Positions 8,043 through 17,142 of a stretch of DNA of 64,000 nucleotides are shown here, one piece after another. The notes below the pieces were generated by a model. It had not been told where the DNA came from, did no database searches, and was given only the letters and a program-made list of their open reading frames with translations. The first letter of the stretch is position 1; every line of letters begins with the position of its first letter. The DNA comes from M3007 sp031398055. GTDB taxonomy: Bacteria > Bacteroidota > Bacteroidia > Chitinophagales > Saprospiraceae. The position numbers were made by a program, and so were the translations under genes. Where the stretch lies: the NCBI GenBank assembly GCA_031398055.1, contig JANNMS010000084.1, positions 1 to 64,000 on the forward strand. Direction: 5' to 3'.

Positions 8043-8073
8043 TTGGTTAAAACCAAATATTCAAAGACCTTTG
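8043..8073 (+). promoter_or_regulatory. Possible gltB promoter
   Basis: TTGG at 8043 and GACCTTTG at 8066-8073 are 20 bases apart, close to the Bacteroidota pattern TTG-N(19-21)-TAnnTTTG, but the TA is replaced by GA. It would give a leader of about 110 bases. Confidence 0.25.
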
Positions 8074-8187
8074 CACTATCCACCACGAAATTTTTATTCT
8101 TAAAAACGACTTCCGGCAAAACTGAACCAATTTTAAATTTTGCCGCCCCACCCTGCCCACCAAATCCAACCGTTAAAAAAAAGGTTG

Positions 8188-11100
8188 ATGGAAGAGAATC
8201 AAAATACTGGTTTGTACGACGCCCGATTTGAGCACGACGCCTGCGGAGTCGGATTTGTAGCACATATAAAAGGTGTAAAAAGCCACCAAAACGTGGCCGA
8301 CGCACTCACCGCGCTCGAAAATATGGCCCATCGCGGCGCCTGTGGCTGCGAAGTGAACACGGGCGACGGCGCGGGCATCATGTTGCAAGTTCCCCACAAA
8401 TTTTTCTTTGGCGAATGTTTGAAAATGGGCGTCCACCTGCCGCCCGTCGGACGCTACGGCGTGGGCATGGTCTTTTTTCCAACCGACGAAATGCTCCGCG
8501 AGGAAAGCCGCGAGGTTTTTGAAAATGCCGCCGCCGACCTCGGCATTCCTATTTTGTTGTGGCGAAAATTGCCCATCAACCCCGACGGAATTGGCGAAAC
8601 GGCACTTTCAGTTTTGCCGGAAATGGAGCAGGTTTTTGTCGGTTGCCCCGACGAAATCATTGACCCGGACGCGTTCGAGCGCAAACTTTTTATCCTCAGA
8701 AATTACGCCTCGAACCTCGTTCAAAATACCGTCCGGCAGGGAGAAATCGGTTTTTATATCTCCTCGCTTTCGCACAAAACCATTGTTTACAAAGGCCAAT
8801 TGACCAGTTTGCAGGTGCGCGGTTTTTTTCCAGACCTCTCAAATCGCAGCCTCGTCAGCGCGTTCGGTTTGGTGCACAGCCGGTTTGCTACCAATACTTT
8901 TCCGTCGTGGCGGCTCGCCCATCCGTACCGATATATTGCCCACAACGGCGAGATAAATACGATTCAAGGCAATCTTAACTGGTTGAAAACCAGCGAGAAA
9001 GGTTTCACGTCGCCCTATTTTTCAAAAGAAGAAATGGAAATGCTCCTGCCCATCGTCGGCGCGGGGCAGAGCGATTCGGCCTCGCTCGACAACGTGGTCG
9101 AACTGCTCGTTTTGTGCGGCCGCTCGCTGCCCCACGTTTTGATGATGCTGATTCCCGAGGCCTGGGACGGCGACCCGGAAATGGACGCGGCGAAACGCGC
9201 ATTTTACGAATTTCACGCCTCTTTTATGGAACCGTGGGACGGCCCGGCGGCGATTTCGTTCACCGACGGCAACATCATCGGCGCGACGCTCGACCGCAAC
9301 GGCCTGCGCCCCTCGCGTTTTTGGGTGACGCACGACGACCGCGTCATCATGGCTTCCGAGGCGGGCGTTTTGCCGATGGACCCGGCCTTGATTCGCGAAA
9401 GTGGCTGTTTGCAACCGGGGAAAATGTTCGTCGTGGACATGGTGCGCGGCAAATTGATTTCTGACACCGAACTGAAACGCGAAATCTGCTCCGCCCGACC
9501 GTATTCCGATTGGCTTTTCAAACACAAAATCCAACTCGAAAACCTGCCCGCGCCCCGCGTCATTTTTTCAGAACTTGAAAAAGAGCAGGTTTTTAAATAC
9601 CAAAAAGCCTTCGGCTACACCACCGAAGACCTCGAAAACATCATCAAACCAATGGCTTTGGACGGAAAAGAACCCATCGGGAGCATGGGAATTGACACGC
9701 CGCTCGCGGTTTTGAGCGACCAGCCGCAGCATATTTCCAGTTATTTTAAACAACTTTTTGCGCAGGTGACCAACCCGCCGATTGACCCGATCCGGGAAAA
9801 AATGGTCATGTCGTTGTCCAATTTTGTCGGAAATATCGGCAACCTGCTCACCGAAAACGAGGCCACGTGCCACGTCCTCGCCCTGCCCCACCCCATTTTG
9901 ACCAACCATGAACTCGAAAAAATCCGCAGCATCGACGACGGCAGTTTTCAGGCAAAAACGCTCCAAATGTATTTTCGGGCGGACGGAAAAACGGGCAGTT
10001 TGGAACGCGCCATCGAACGGATTTGCAGGTACGCCCACGACGCGGTGGCCGACGGTTTTCAAGTTTTGATACTTTCCGACCGTGCGATTGACTCAAAACA
10101 CGCGGCGATTCCGACGCTTTTGGCGACCGCCGCGATTCATCATTATTTGATTCGAAAAGGCGTTCGCGGCCAAGTTGGGCTGGTCGTCGAGGCGGGCGAT
10201 GTTTGGGAAACCCACCATTTTGCCTGTCTGATTGGCTTCGGAGCGACGGCGATAAATCCGTATTTGGCATTTTCGACGATTGGGACGTTGGACATTGGAC
10301 GTTGGACATTGGATAGCCACGACTCCAGTGTCCAACATCCAATGTCCAATGTCCAATGTCATCAGAATTACATCAAATCCGTCAACGACGGCCTGCTGAA
10401 AGTTTTTTCAAAAATGGGCATTTCGACCCTGCAATCGTATCAGGGCGCACAGATTTTTGAAATCGTCGGCATCGGAAAAAAGGTGGTGGATTCGTGTTTT
10501 TCGGGCGCGGTTTCGCGCATCGGCGGCCTCGATTTTGACGACCTCGCCCGCGAGGCTTTGGAAAAACACGCACTCGCTTTTGGCCCAAAAAACCGGATGT
10601 CGCCCGTCGAACGGTTGCCCGCCGGAGGCATTTTTCAATGGAAAAAACAGGGCGAATTCCATCTTTTCAACCCGACGACGATTCATCTTTTGCAAAATTC
10701 GACGCGGACGAACGATTTTTCCCAATTTAAAAAATACTCAAAAGCCGTCAACGAACTCGGCGAAAAAGCGGCCACGTTGCGCGGTTTGTTTGAAATGCGC
10801 CCCACCCGCCCCGCTATTTCGCTCGACGAGGTTGAACCTGCGGAAAATATTTACCGTCGTTTTGCCACCGGTGCGATGTCGTTCGGCAGTATTTCGTGGG
10901 AAGCGCACACGACTTTGGCGATTGCGATGAACCAACTTGGCGGAAAAAGTAATACTGGGGAAGGTGGCGAAGATGAAAAAAGGTACGAATTTGAGGCTGA
11001 GCAATCGCCACGTTTACTAAACTTTAAAAGTTTAGTAAACGTAAAAAACGTAAACCAACCACTCCGCTCCGCCATAAAACAAGTCGCTTCCGGTCGTTTT

Positions 11101-12831
11101 GGCGTGACCGCCAGATATTTAACCGAGGCCGACGAACTCCAAATCAAAATGGCGCAGGGCGCAAAACCCGGCGAGGGCGGCCAACTTCCCGGCCACAAAG
11201 TCGACGATTGGATTGGCCGCGTGCGCCACGCGACGCCCGGCGTTGGCCTGATTTCGCCGCCGCCGCACCACGATATTTATTCGATTGAAGACCTCGCGCA
11301 GTTGATTTTTGATTTAAAAAATGCCAACCGCGCTGCCCGAATCAGCGTGAAATTGGTCTCAAAAGCGGGCATCGGAACGATAGCCGCCGGGGTCGCAAAA
11401 GCAAAAGCGGACGTGATTTTGGTCGCCGGACACGACGGCGGCACGGGCGCTTCTCCGATTTCCAGCATCCGACACGCCGGGCTGCCGTGGGAACTCGGGC
11501 TGGCCGAAACGCACCAGACTTTGGTGAAAAATGGGCTCCGCAGCCGCGTCGTGGTTCAGGCCGACGGCCAGATGAAAACGGGGCGCGACATCGCCATCGC
11601 CACTTTGCTCGGTGCCGAAGAATGGGGCGTGGCGACGGCGGCACTCGTCGTCGAGGGCTGTATTTTGATGCGAAAATGCCACCTCAATACTTGCCCGGTC
11701 GGCATCGCCACGCAAGACCCGGATTTGCGGAAACGCTTCAACGGCGCGGCGGAACACGTCGTCAATTTTTTCAAATTTTTGACCGAAGAACTCCGCGAAA
11801 TCATGGCCGAACTCGGTTTTCGGACGGTCGAAGAAATGGTCGGGCAGGCCGATTGCCTGCGCACGAAACCGGGCATTTCACATTGGAAACATCGGAAATT
11901 GGACTTGTCGCCGATACTTTTTAGGACAAAAAAGACACCCGACACTTTTTTCTGCTCCGAAAAACAAGACCACGCCCTCGCTGAAATCATGGATTGGAAA
12001 CTTTTAAAATTGGCAAAACCTGCCCTCGAAAACTGCGAAAAAGTCCACGCAGAATTTGAAATAAAAAACACCGACCGCACCACCGGCACCCTGCTTTCCA
12101 ACGAAATCACGAAAATCTGGAAATCGGAAGGCTTGCCCGACGGCACGATTCATTTCAAATTTCGCGGCACGGCGGGGCAAAGTTTTGGCGCGTTCACGGC
12201 CAAAGGTTTGACCCTCGAATTGGAAGGCGGCGCGAACGATTATTTTGGAAAAGGGCTCAGCGGCGCGACCCTTTTTGCGTACCCCGACCGCCGCGCAACT
12301 TTCCGGGCGGAGGAAAACAGCATTATCGGAAACGTGGCTTTTTACGGCGCGACGAGCGGCACGGCGTTCGTCCGGGGCAAGGCTGGCGAGCGTTTTTGCG
12401 TCCGAAATTCCGGCGCGACGGTCGTCGTCGAAGGCACCGGCGACCACGCTTGCGAATACATGACGGGCGGAAAAGTGCTGATTTTGGGCGAAACAGGGCG
12501 AAATTTTGGTGCCGGAATGTCCGGCGGCATCGCGTGGGTTTTTGACCCGAAACATGTTTTTGCCAAACGTTGCAACCTGGAATCCATTGACCTCGAAGCA
12601 CCGACGGACGCAGATTTTTCGGAAATTTTTCAACTCCTCGAACGGCATTTTCAATTGACGGCCAGCCCGGTCGCGGGTTTTTTGTGGAAAGATTTTGAAA
12701 ATCGGGCGGGGGATTTTGTGAAGGTTTTTCCGAAGGAATACAAAAAGGCATTGGCAAAAAAAGCGGTTCCACAAGGTTTCACAGAGGTTCACGGAGGAAC
12801 GAAGGGCACAGAGATTTTGTCAAAATTTTAA
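8188..12831 (+). CDS. gltB: Glutamate synthase (GOGAT), large subunit
   Basis: The enzyme makes two glutamates from glutamine and 2-oxoglutarate. ATG 8188 gives MEENQNTGLYDARFEHDACGVGF; the Cys at residue 20 becomes the amidotransferase nucleophile after propeptide removal. Domains in order: class II glutaminase (about 20-400), central domain, FMN-binding synthase domain with GEGGED and QMAQGAKPGEGGQLPG-type motifs, 3Fe-4S cysteines CILMRKCHLNTCPVG near 1158-1170, and the C-terminal GXGXG helix. The length of 1547 is normal. Two in-frame repeats are present: residues about 699-725, and residues about 941-952 (LLNFKSLVNV). A third repeat encodes the last 20 or so residues. It is followed by gltD and amt. 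Confidence 0.96.
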   Translation: MEENQNTGLYDARFEHDACGVGFVAHIKGVKSHQNVADALTALENMAHRGACGCEVNTGDGAGIMLQVPHKFFFGECLKMGVHLPPVGRYGVGMVFFPTDEMLREESREVFENAAADLGIPILLWRKLPINPDGIGETALSVLPEMEQVFVGCPDEIIDPDAFERKLFILRNYASNLVQNTVRQGEIGFYISSLSHKTIVYKGQLTSLQVRGFFPDLSNRSLVSAFGLVHSRFATNTFPSWRLAHPYRYIAHNGEINTIQGNLNWLKTSEKGFTSPYFSKEEMEMLLPIVGAGQSDSASLDNVVELLVLCGRSLPHVLMMLIPEAWDGDPEMDAAKRAFYEFHASFMEPWDGPAAISFTDGNIIGATLDRNGLRPSRFWVTHDDRVIMASEAGVLPMDPALIRESGCLQPGKMFVVDMVRGKLISDTELKREICSARPYSDWLFKHKIQLENLPAPRVIFSELEKEQVFKYQKAFGYTTEDLENIIKPMALDGKEPIGSMGIDTPLAVLSDQPQHISSYFKQLFAQVTNPPIDPIREKMVMSLSNFVGNIGNLLTENEATCHVLALPHPILTNHELEKIRSIDDGSFQAKTLQMYFRADGKTGSLERAIERICRYAHDAVADGFQVLILSDRAIDSKHAAIPTLLATAAIHHYLIRKGVRGQVGLVVEAGDVWETHHFACLIGFGATAINPYLAFSTIGTLDIGRWTLDSHDSSVQHPMSNVQCHQNYIKSVNDGLLKVFSKMGISTLQSYQGAQIFEIVGIGKKVVDSCFSGAVSRIGGLDFDDLAREALEKHALAFGPKNRMSPVERLPAGGIFQWKKQGEFHLFNPTTIHLLQNSTRTNDFSQFKKYSKAVNELGEKAATLRGLFEMRPTRPAISLDEVEPAENIYRRFATGAMSFGSISWEAHTTLAIAMNQLGGKSNTGEGGEDEKRYEFEAEQSPRLLNFKSLVNVKNVNQPLRSAIKQVASGRFGVTARYLTEADELQIKMAQGAKPGEGGQLPGHKVDDWIGRVRHATPGVGLISPPPHHDIYSIEDLAQLIFDLKNANRAARISVKLVSKAGIGTIAAGVAKAKADVILVAGHDGGTGASPISSIRHAGLPWELGLAETHQTLVKNGLRSRVVVQADGQMKTGRDIAIATLLGAEEWGVATAALVVEGCILMRKCHLNTCPVGIATQDPDLRKRFNGAAEHVVNFFKFLTEELREIMAELGFRTVEEMVGQADCLRTKPGISHWKHRKLDLSPILFRTKKTPDTFFCSEKQDHALAEIMDWKLLKLAKPALENCEKVHAEFEIKNTDRTTGTLLSNEITKIWKSEGLPDGTIHFKFRGTAGQSFGAFTAKGLTLELEGGANDYFGKGLSGATLFAYPDRRATFRAEENSIIGNVAFYGATSGTAFVRGKAGERFCVRNSGATVVVEGTGDHACEYMTGGKVLILGETGRNFGAGMSGGIAWVFDPKHVFAKRCNLESIDLEAPTDADFSEIFQLLERHFQLTASPVAGFLWKDFENRAGDFVKVFPKEYKKALAKKAVPQGFTEVHGGTKGTEILSKF
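10284..10360. repeat. Mirrored TTGGACR heptamer repeat inside gltB
   Basis: The left arm (10284-10314) is a run of TTGGACG/TTGGACA units and the right arm (about 10331-10360) is the reverse complement, GTCCAAT units. The array reads through without a stop and encodes TLDIGRWTLDSHDSS followed by VQHPMSNVQC. Homologous GltB proteins have a variable linker of similar length here, so the repeat lies in a tolerant surface segment. The same units occur at 50430-50466. Confidence 0.85.
11010..11042. repeat. Palindrome inside gltB, sister of the argD-argF' hairpin
   Basis: ACGTTTACTAAACTTT pairs with AAAGTTTAGTAAACGT around a single A. It is read in frame and gives the non-family stretch LLNFKSLVNV in the FMN domain region. 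It differs from the 2510-2544 hairpin by a paired G/C to T/A change in both arms. Confidence 0.85.
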
Positions 12832-12878
12832 AAAGAACTCCGTGCCCTCCGTTCCTCCGTGAACCTCTGTGAAACCTT
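12773..12878. repeat. Mirrored repeat spanning the gltB 3' end and gltB-gltD gap
   Basis: The left arm begins AAGGTTTCACAGAGGTTCAC (12773) and pairs over about 41 bases with the right arm ending at 12878, with two mismatches. It encodes the GltB tail QGFTEVHGGTKGTE and ends 16 bases before the gltD ATG. Confidence 0.85.
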
Positions 12879-12893
12879 TAAAATCCAAAAAAA

Positions 12894-14393
12894 ATGTCCA
12901 AAACAGGATTTTTAGAACATCCCCGACAACTCCCCGCCCGCCAGCCCGTCGCCGAACGGCTGCGGCACTGGGGCGAATTTGTCGAAAAATATCAGCCCGC
13001 CGAACTCAATCGGCAGGCGGCGCGGTGCATGGATTGCGGCGTTCCGTTTTGCCACAACGGCTGCCCGCTGGGCAATGTCATCCCGGAATTTAACGACGCA
13101 GTTTATCGTGGCGAGTGGCAAGAGGCTTACGAAATCTTGGTTTCGACCAATAATTTTCCAGAATTTACGGGTCGCGTTTGCCCCGCGCCCTGCGAAAGTG
13201 CCTGCGTTTTGGGCATCCATCAGCCTGCCGTTGCGATTGAAGAAATTGAAAAACACATCATCGAAATGGCTTTCGAGCGCGGTTTTGTCAAGCCGCAAAC
13301 CATTTTTCACCGGACGGGCAAAAAAGTGGCGGTCGTCGGCAGCGGCCCAGCGGGTTTGGCGGCGGCGGCGCAACTCAATTTGGCAGGCCACGAAGTGACC
13401 GTTTTTGAACGCGACGCGAAACCCGGCGGCCTGCTTCGATACGGCATCCCGGATTTTAAATTGGAAAAATCCGTGGTCGAACGCCGCATCGATTTTTTGA
13501 AAAAAGAAGGCATCATTTTCAAATGCAACGCCGAAGTTGGACGAAATGTGAGCGTCAAAGAATTGCTGCACGGTTTTGATGCCATCGTTTTGGCGGGCGG
13601 CAGCACGGTTCCGAGGGATTTGAAAGTGCCGGGGCGCGATTTGGAAGGCGTTGTTTTTGCGATGGATTTTTTGAAAAAGCAAAATGAACGGGTCAACGAT
13701 TTGCATTTTCAAATTTTGGATTTCAAAAATGGCAGTGTCGAAATTTCCCAAAATGGCATCGGCAAGGCCGCAAAAAATATCCAAATATCTCAATTTCCCA
13801 ATATCTCAAATGTCATCGTCATCGGCGGCGGCGACACCGGCAGCGACTGCGTCGGCACGTCGAACCGATTGGGCGCGGCCTCGGTCACGCAGTTCGAATT
13901 GTTGCCAAAACCGCCCGCCGAACGTTCGGAAAATATGCCTTGGCCAACTTTTCCGATGCTTTACAAAACCACGAGTTCGCACGAAGAAGGTTGCGAGCGG
14001 CGGTTTGCCATCACGACAAAAGCGTTTTTGGGAGATGAAAAAGGCAAGTTGCGGGCGTTGCTCGTCGCCGACCTCGATTGGAAAGTTTCGACCGACGGCA
14101 GGCCGTCCGGTTTTGAAGAAATCCCAAATTCGGAAAGGGAAATTCCCTGCGATTTGGCTTTGCTGGCCATGGGTTTTGTGCATCCGCAGCACGACGGGAT
14201 GCTGAAACAACTCGAAATCGAACTCGACGAACGCGGAAATGTGCGTGCCTCTGACCAAAATTTTTCAACCAATCACCCGAAAATTTTCACGGCTGGGGAT
14301 ATGCGGCGCGGGCAATCGCTTGTGGTTTGGGCGATCCACGAAGGCCGCGAGTGCGCGAAAAAGGTGCACGATTTTTTGGAAATAGAACACTGA
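12894..14393 (+). CDS. gltD: Glutamate synthase, small subunit
   Basis: The FAD/NADPH subunit feeds electrons to GltB. The N-terminal iron-sulfur domain has C45, C48, C53 and C57 (CMDCGVPFCHNGC) and a second group C96, C100 and C104 (CPAPCESAC). FAD and NAD(P) Rossmann motifs are VVGSGPAGLAAAAQL (about 147) and VIVIGGGDTGSDC. The length of 499 is slightly long because the stretch before the second Rossmann motif holds a repeat-encoded segment, NIQISQFPNIS. ATG 12894 follows the hairpin; the gene is surely co-transcribed with gltB. Confidence 0.96.
   Translation: MSKTGFLEHPRQLPARQPVAERLRHWGEFVEKYQPAELNRQAARCMDCGVPFCHNGCPLGNVIPEFNDAVYRGEWQEAYEILVSTNNFPEFTGRVCPAPCESACVLGIHQPAVAIEEIEKHIIEMAFERGFVKPQTIFHRTGKKVAVVGSGPAGLAAAAQLNLAGHEVTVFERDAKPGGLLRYGIPDFKLEKSVVERRIDFLKKEGIIFKCNAEVGRNVSVKELLHGFDAIVLAGGSTVPRDLKVPGRDLEGVVFAMDFLKKQNERVNDLHFQILDFKNGSVEISQNGIGKAAKNIQISQFPNISNVIVIGGGDTGSDCVGTSNRLGAASVTQFELLPKPPAERSENMPWPTFPMLYKTTSSHEEGCERRFAITTKAFLGDEKGKLRALLVADLDWKVSTDGRPSGFEEIPNSEREIPCDLALLAMGFVHPQHDGMLKQLEIELDERGNVRASDQNFSTNHPKIFTAGDMRRGQSLVVWAIHEGRECAKKVHDFLEIEH
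13779..13810 (+). repeat. In-frame octamer array inside gltD
   Basis: Units of the form TATCCAAA, TATCTCAA, TTTCCCAA, TATCTCAA lie in tandem just before the second nucleotide-binding motif of GltD. They encode IQISQFPNIS. No mirrored arm is present. Confidence 0.6.
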
Positions 14394-14395
14394 TT

Positions 14396-14484
14396 GGACT
14401 GATTTTCATGATTTTCACTGATTTCTGCGGTCGTTGGACGACGGCAAAAATTCATCATTCATCATTTATAATTCATCATTATTT
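14396..14484 (+). repeat. Short tandem repeats between gltD and amt
   Basis: The gap contains GATTTTCA repeats (14400-14425) and ATTCATCATT repeats (about 14451-14480) directly before the amt ATG. There is no mirrored arm, unlike most other gaps. No promoter was recognised. Confidence 0.5.
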
Positions 14485-15894
14485 ATGGGTATTCGTTTAA
14501 ACAACCTTTCTGTCAAGTCTTTGACCCCCTTTTTACTGCTGGTGCTGGCTGCATTGATTGCCCTTTTTGCACCGACGCAACCCATTTTCGCCGACCCGGA
14601 AGCCAAATATGTGCCTGCCGACATTGCCTGGGTTTTGGTCGCAACGGCTTTGGTTTTTTTGATGACACCGGGTCTCGCCTTTTTTTACGGCGGCATGGTG
14701 ACGCGGAAAAACGTGATTTCCACGATGATAAAAAGCGTGGTGGCCGCCGGGGTGGTCAGTGTTTTGTGGGTCGTGGTGGGTTTCAGCCTTGCTTTTGGCG
14801 AATCGATGGGCGGTTTTATTGGCAATCCGATGACGTTTTTTCTTTTTAAAGATGTCTCGTCCGGTGCGCCGTGGCCGCTCGCGCCGACCATTCCGCTGAC
14901 GCTTTTTGCCTTTTTTCAACTGATGTTTGCCATCATCACGCCCGGTCTGGTGGTCGGGGCGGTGGCCGAGCGCATCCGTTTTACCTCGTACATTTTGTTC
15001 ATCGGGCTGTTTTCGCTGCTGGTTTATGCCCCGCTGGCGCACTGGGCATGGCATCCGGACGGTTTTTTGTTCAAAATGGGCGTGCTTGATTTCGCGGGCG
15101 GCACGGTCGTCCACATTTCTGCGGGCTGCGCGGCTTTGATGGGCGCGATTGCTTTGAAACAACGGCTTTCGCACGGCAGCCAAGAAGGCATTCCGCCGGC
15201 CAATATCCCGTACGTTTTGATTGGCACGGGGCTTTTGTGGTTCGGTTGGTTCGGTTTCAACGCTGGTTCTGCGCTCGGCGCGAACGGTTTGGCGGTTTCT
15301 GCGTTCGCCACGACCAACACGGCTGCCGCTGCCGCCGGTCTTTCTTGGATGTTTTTTGATGTTTTAAAAGGCAAAAAACCCTCAGTTCTTGGGTTTTGCA
15401 TCGGAGCGGTGGTCGGTTTGGTGGCCATCACGCCGGGCGCGGGTTTTGTTGGGATTCCGCAATCCATATTTATCGGTGTGATTTCGGCGGTCGTTTCGAA
15501 CATCGCGGTTTTTTACAAATCAAAATCCAAACTCGACGACACGCTCGACGTGTTCCCTTGCCACGGCATCGGCGGCATGGTCGGGATGCTTTTGACGGGC
15601 ATTTTTGCCACAAAAACGGTCAATGCAGCAGGCGCGGACGGTCTTTTTTATGGAAATCTCGCGTTTTTCCTGACCCAAGTCAAAGGTTTGGCCATCGTCG
15701 TGACGTACAGCATGGGCGTTTCTTTCCTGATTTTTAAATTGATTGACGTCGTCGAACCCATCCGGGTGAGCGAGGAAGAAGAGGCACTCGGCCTCGATGC
15801 CAGTCAGCACGATGAAAATTATGTGCAGGGCACGCTGCTCGTTCCGCAGGGAAATGGGCAATATACCGAGGTGCTGGCGCAGTCCATTCATTGA
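14485..15894 (+). CDS. amt: Ammonium transporter, Amt family
   Basis: This inner-membrane channel imports ammonium. It has 469 residues from ATG 14485; the frame is open upstream from a TTG at 14434 but those codons come from tandem repeats. A signal-like hydrophobic segment (about 12-30) is followed by eleven hydrophobic helices. DIAWVLVATALVFLMTPGLAFFYGGMV is the family opening in two parts, and WAWHPDGFLFKMGVLDFAGGTVVH with the following ISAGCAAL covers the conserved Amt signature and twin-His region. It lies after gltBD, which fits a nitrogen-assimilation unit. No glnB/P-II gene is adjacent. Confidence 0.95.
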   Translation: MGIRLNNLSVKSLTPFLLLVLAALIALFAPTQPIFADPEAKYVPADIAWVLVATALVFLMTPGLAFFYGGMVTRKNVISTMIKSVVAAGVVSVLWVVVGFSLAFGESMGGFIGNPMTFFLFKDVSSGAPWPLAPTIPLTLFAFFQLMFAIITPGLVVGAVAERIRFTSYILFIGLFSLLVYAPLAHWAWHPDGFLFKMGVLDFAGGTVVHISAGCAALMGAIALKQRLSHGSQEGIPPANIPYVLIGTGLLWFGWFGFNAGSALGANGLAVSAFATTNTAAAAAGLSWMFFDVLKGKKPSVLGFCIGAVVGLVAITPGAGFVGIPQSIFIGVISAVVSNIAVFYKSKSKLDDTLDVFPCHGIGGMVGMLLTGIFATKTVNAAGADGLFYGNLAFFLTQVKGLAIVVTYSMGVSFLIFKLIDVVEPIRVSEEEEALGLDASQHDENYVQGTLLVPQGNGQYTEVLAQSIH

Positions 15895-15895
15895 A

Positions 15896-16003
15896 TTGGA
15901 GGGCGGAATTTATTCCGCCCACGTCAGGGTCGAAATAAATTTCGACCTCCAATAAAAAAGGCACGGCCTGTTTGAGATTTCGGCAAAAATCTCTGGCCGT
16001 GCC
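15896..16003. repeat. Nested hairpins between amt and the porin gene
   Basis: An outer TTGGAGGG/CCTCCAA stem encloses two small palindromes, GGGCGGAAT/ATTCCGCCC (15901-15920) and GGTCGAAAT/ATTTCGACC (15928-15947). A separate hairpin follows: AGGCACGGCC (15959) pairs with GGCCGTGCCT (ending about 16003). The first 27 bases of the outer element recur exactly at 39926. Confidence 0.8.
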
Positions 16004-16039
16004 TGAATTTCATTTCATCACTAAATAAAATGAACCGCA

Positions 16040-17131
16040 ATGTTAAAGCAAAATTACATTGTACGCATGGCCTTTTTGTGCCTGCCGCTTGCCGCTTCGG
16101 CGCAAGCCCCTGCCCCACTCGCAACCGCTGACACCGTTCAGGTTGCGCAAAAACCAAAGACCACCATTTCCGGTTTCGCCGATGCATATTATCGGTACGA
16201 TTTCGCCGGAACCTCAGCCAACAACCGCACGAGTTTTACCAATTCCCACAATTCCTTTGAGTTGGGCATGATTTCCGTGCGCGCCGACCACAGTTTTGGG
16301 CGCGGCGGCGTGACGGCTGACATTGGTTTTGGAAAACGTGCCGAGGATTTTTCGTACGCCGATGACCGGACGCGTTTTGTTATCAAACAATTGTATTTCA
16401 ACTACGAATTTCGGGGCGGCTACAAGGCCACCGTCGGCAGTTGGGCCACGCACGTCGGATACGAAATGGTGGACGCGCCGCTGAACCGGAATTACTCGAT
16501 GAGTTACCTATTTTCGTACGGCCCGTTTTTTCACACCGGTTTGAAAGTGGAAAAGACCTTCGGGCGCGTCGGCGCGATGCTCGGCGTGGCCAACCCGACG
16601 GATTTGAAATCTACGCCTTTCGGCCAAAAATTTGTCATCGGCCAACTCAGCACGGTTTCGAAAAATGAAAAATTCAAAACCTTCCTCAATTTTCAGGGCG
16701 GCAAACCGAGCGATTCGACCCAAATCCGGCAGATTGATTTGGTGGTCAATTATTTGCCGATCGAAAAATGGTCGTTCGGTTTTAACGCCACCGTTTTTGA
16801 TGCGCTTGCCCGCGATGCGGAAAGCAATTTCGAATCCGCCGGAAAATGGTGGGGCGCAGCGGTTTACCTAAATTCCGACCCGCGTCCGTGGCTCGGCCTG
16901 ACTTTGCGCAGCGAGTATTTTTCGGATGCCGACGGCTTGAATGTTTTTGCCGGGACGACTGGCGGCAACATTTTGGCCAATACTTTTTCTTTAAATTTCA
17001 AAAAGGACAACATCACGGTCATCCCGGAAATCCGGTTCGAAGTGGCGTCGGAAGAAATTTTTATTGGAAAAAATGATGCGGCTGCAAAATCGTCGGTGGC
17101 TGCGGCGATTGCGGTGATTTACAAGATTTGA
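16040..17131 (+). CDS. Outer-membrane beta-barrel porin (OmpL/BBP2-like)
   Basis: The 363-residue protein has a signal peptide (MLKQNYIVRMAFLCLPLAASAQA) and then a porin-like barrel. KTTISGFADAYYRYDF at about 39 and the aromatic, glycine-rich alternating strands up to the terminal AAIAVIYKI are typical of the putative beta-barrel porin-2 family in Bacteroidota. The position after amt suggests a role in outer-membrane entry of nitrogen solutes, which is inference; the porin family itself does not specify substrate. Confidence 0.8.
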   Translation: MLKQNYIVRMAFLCLPLAASAQAPAPLATADTVQVAQKPKTTISGFADAYYRYDFAGTSANNRTSFTNSHNSFELGMISVRADHSFGRGGVTADIGFGKRAEDFSYADDRTRFVIKQLYFNYEFRGGYKATVGSWATHVGYEMVDAPLNRNYSMSYLFSYGPFFHTGLKVEKTFGRVGAMLGVANPTDLKSTPFGQKFVIGQLSTVSKNEKFKTFLNFQGGKPSDSTQIRQIDLVVNYLPIEKWSFGFNATVFDALARDAESNFESAGKWWGAAVYLNSDPRPWLGLTLRSEYFSDADGLNVFAGTTGGNILANTFSLNFKKDNITVIPEIRFEVASEEIFIGKNDAAAKSSVAAAIAVIYKI

Positions 17132-17142
17132 TGTAACTACTT

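Larger units (their letters stand above)
7811..8187. other. Divergent intergenic region between rpn-type gene and gltB
   Basis: This 377-base stretch has no plausible gene. It holds the -7 box of the leftward nuclease gene, a double hairpin at 7853-7908, and a candidate gltB promoter at 8043-8073. The rest is AT-rich sequence without recognisable signals. Confidence 0.6.
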
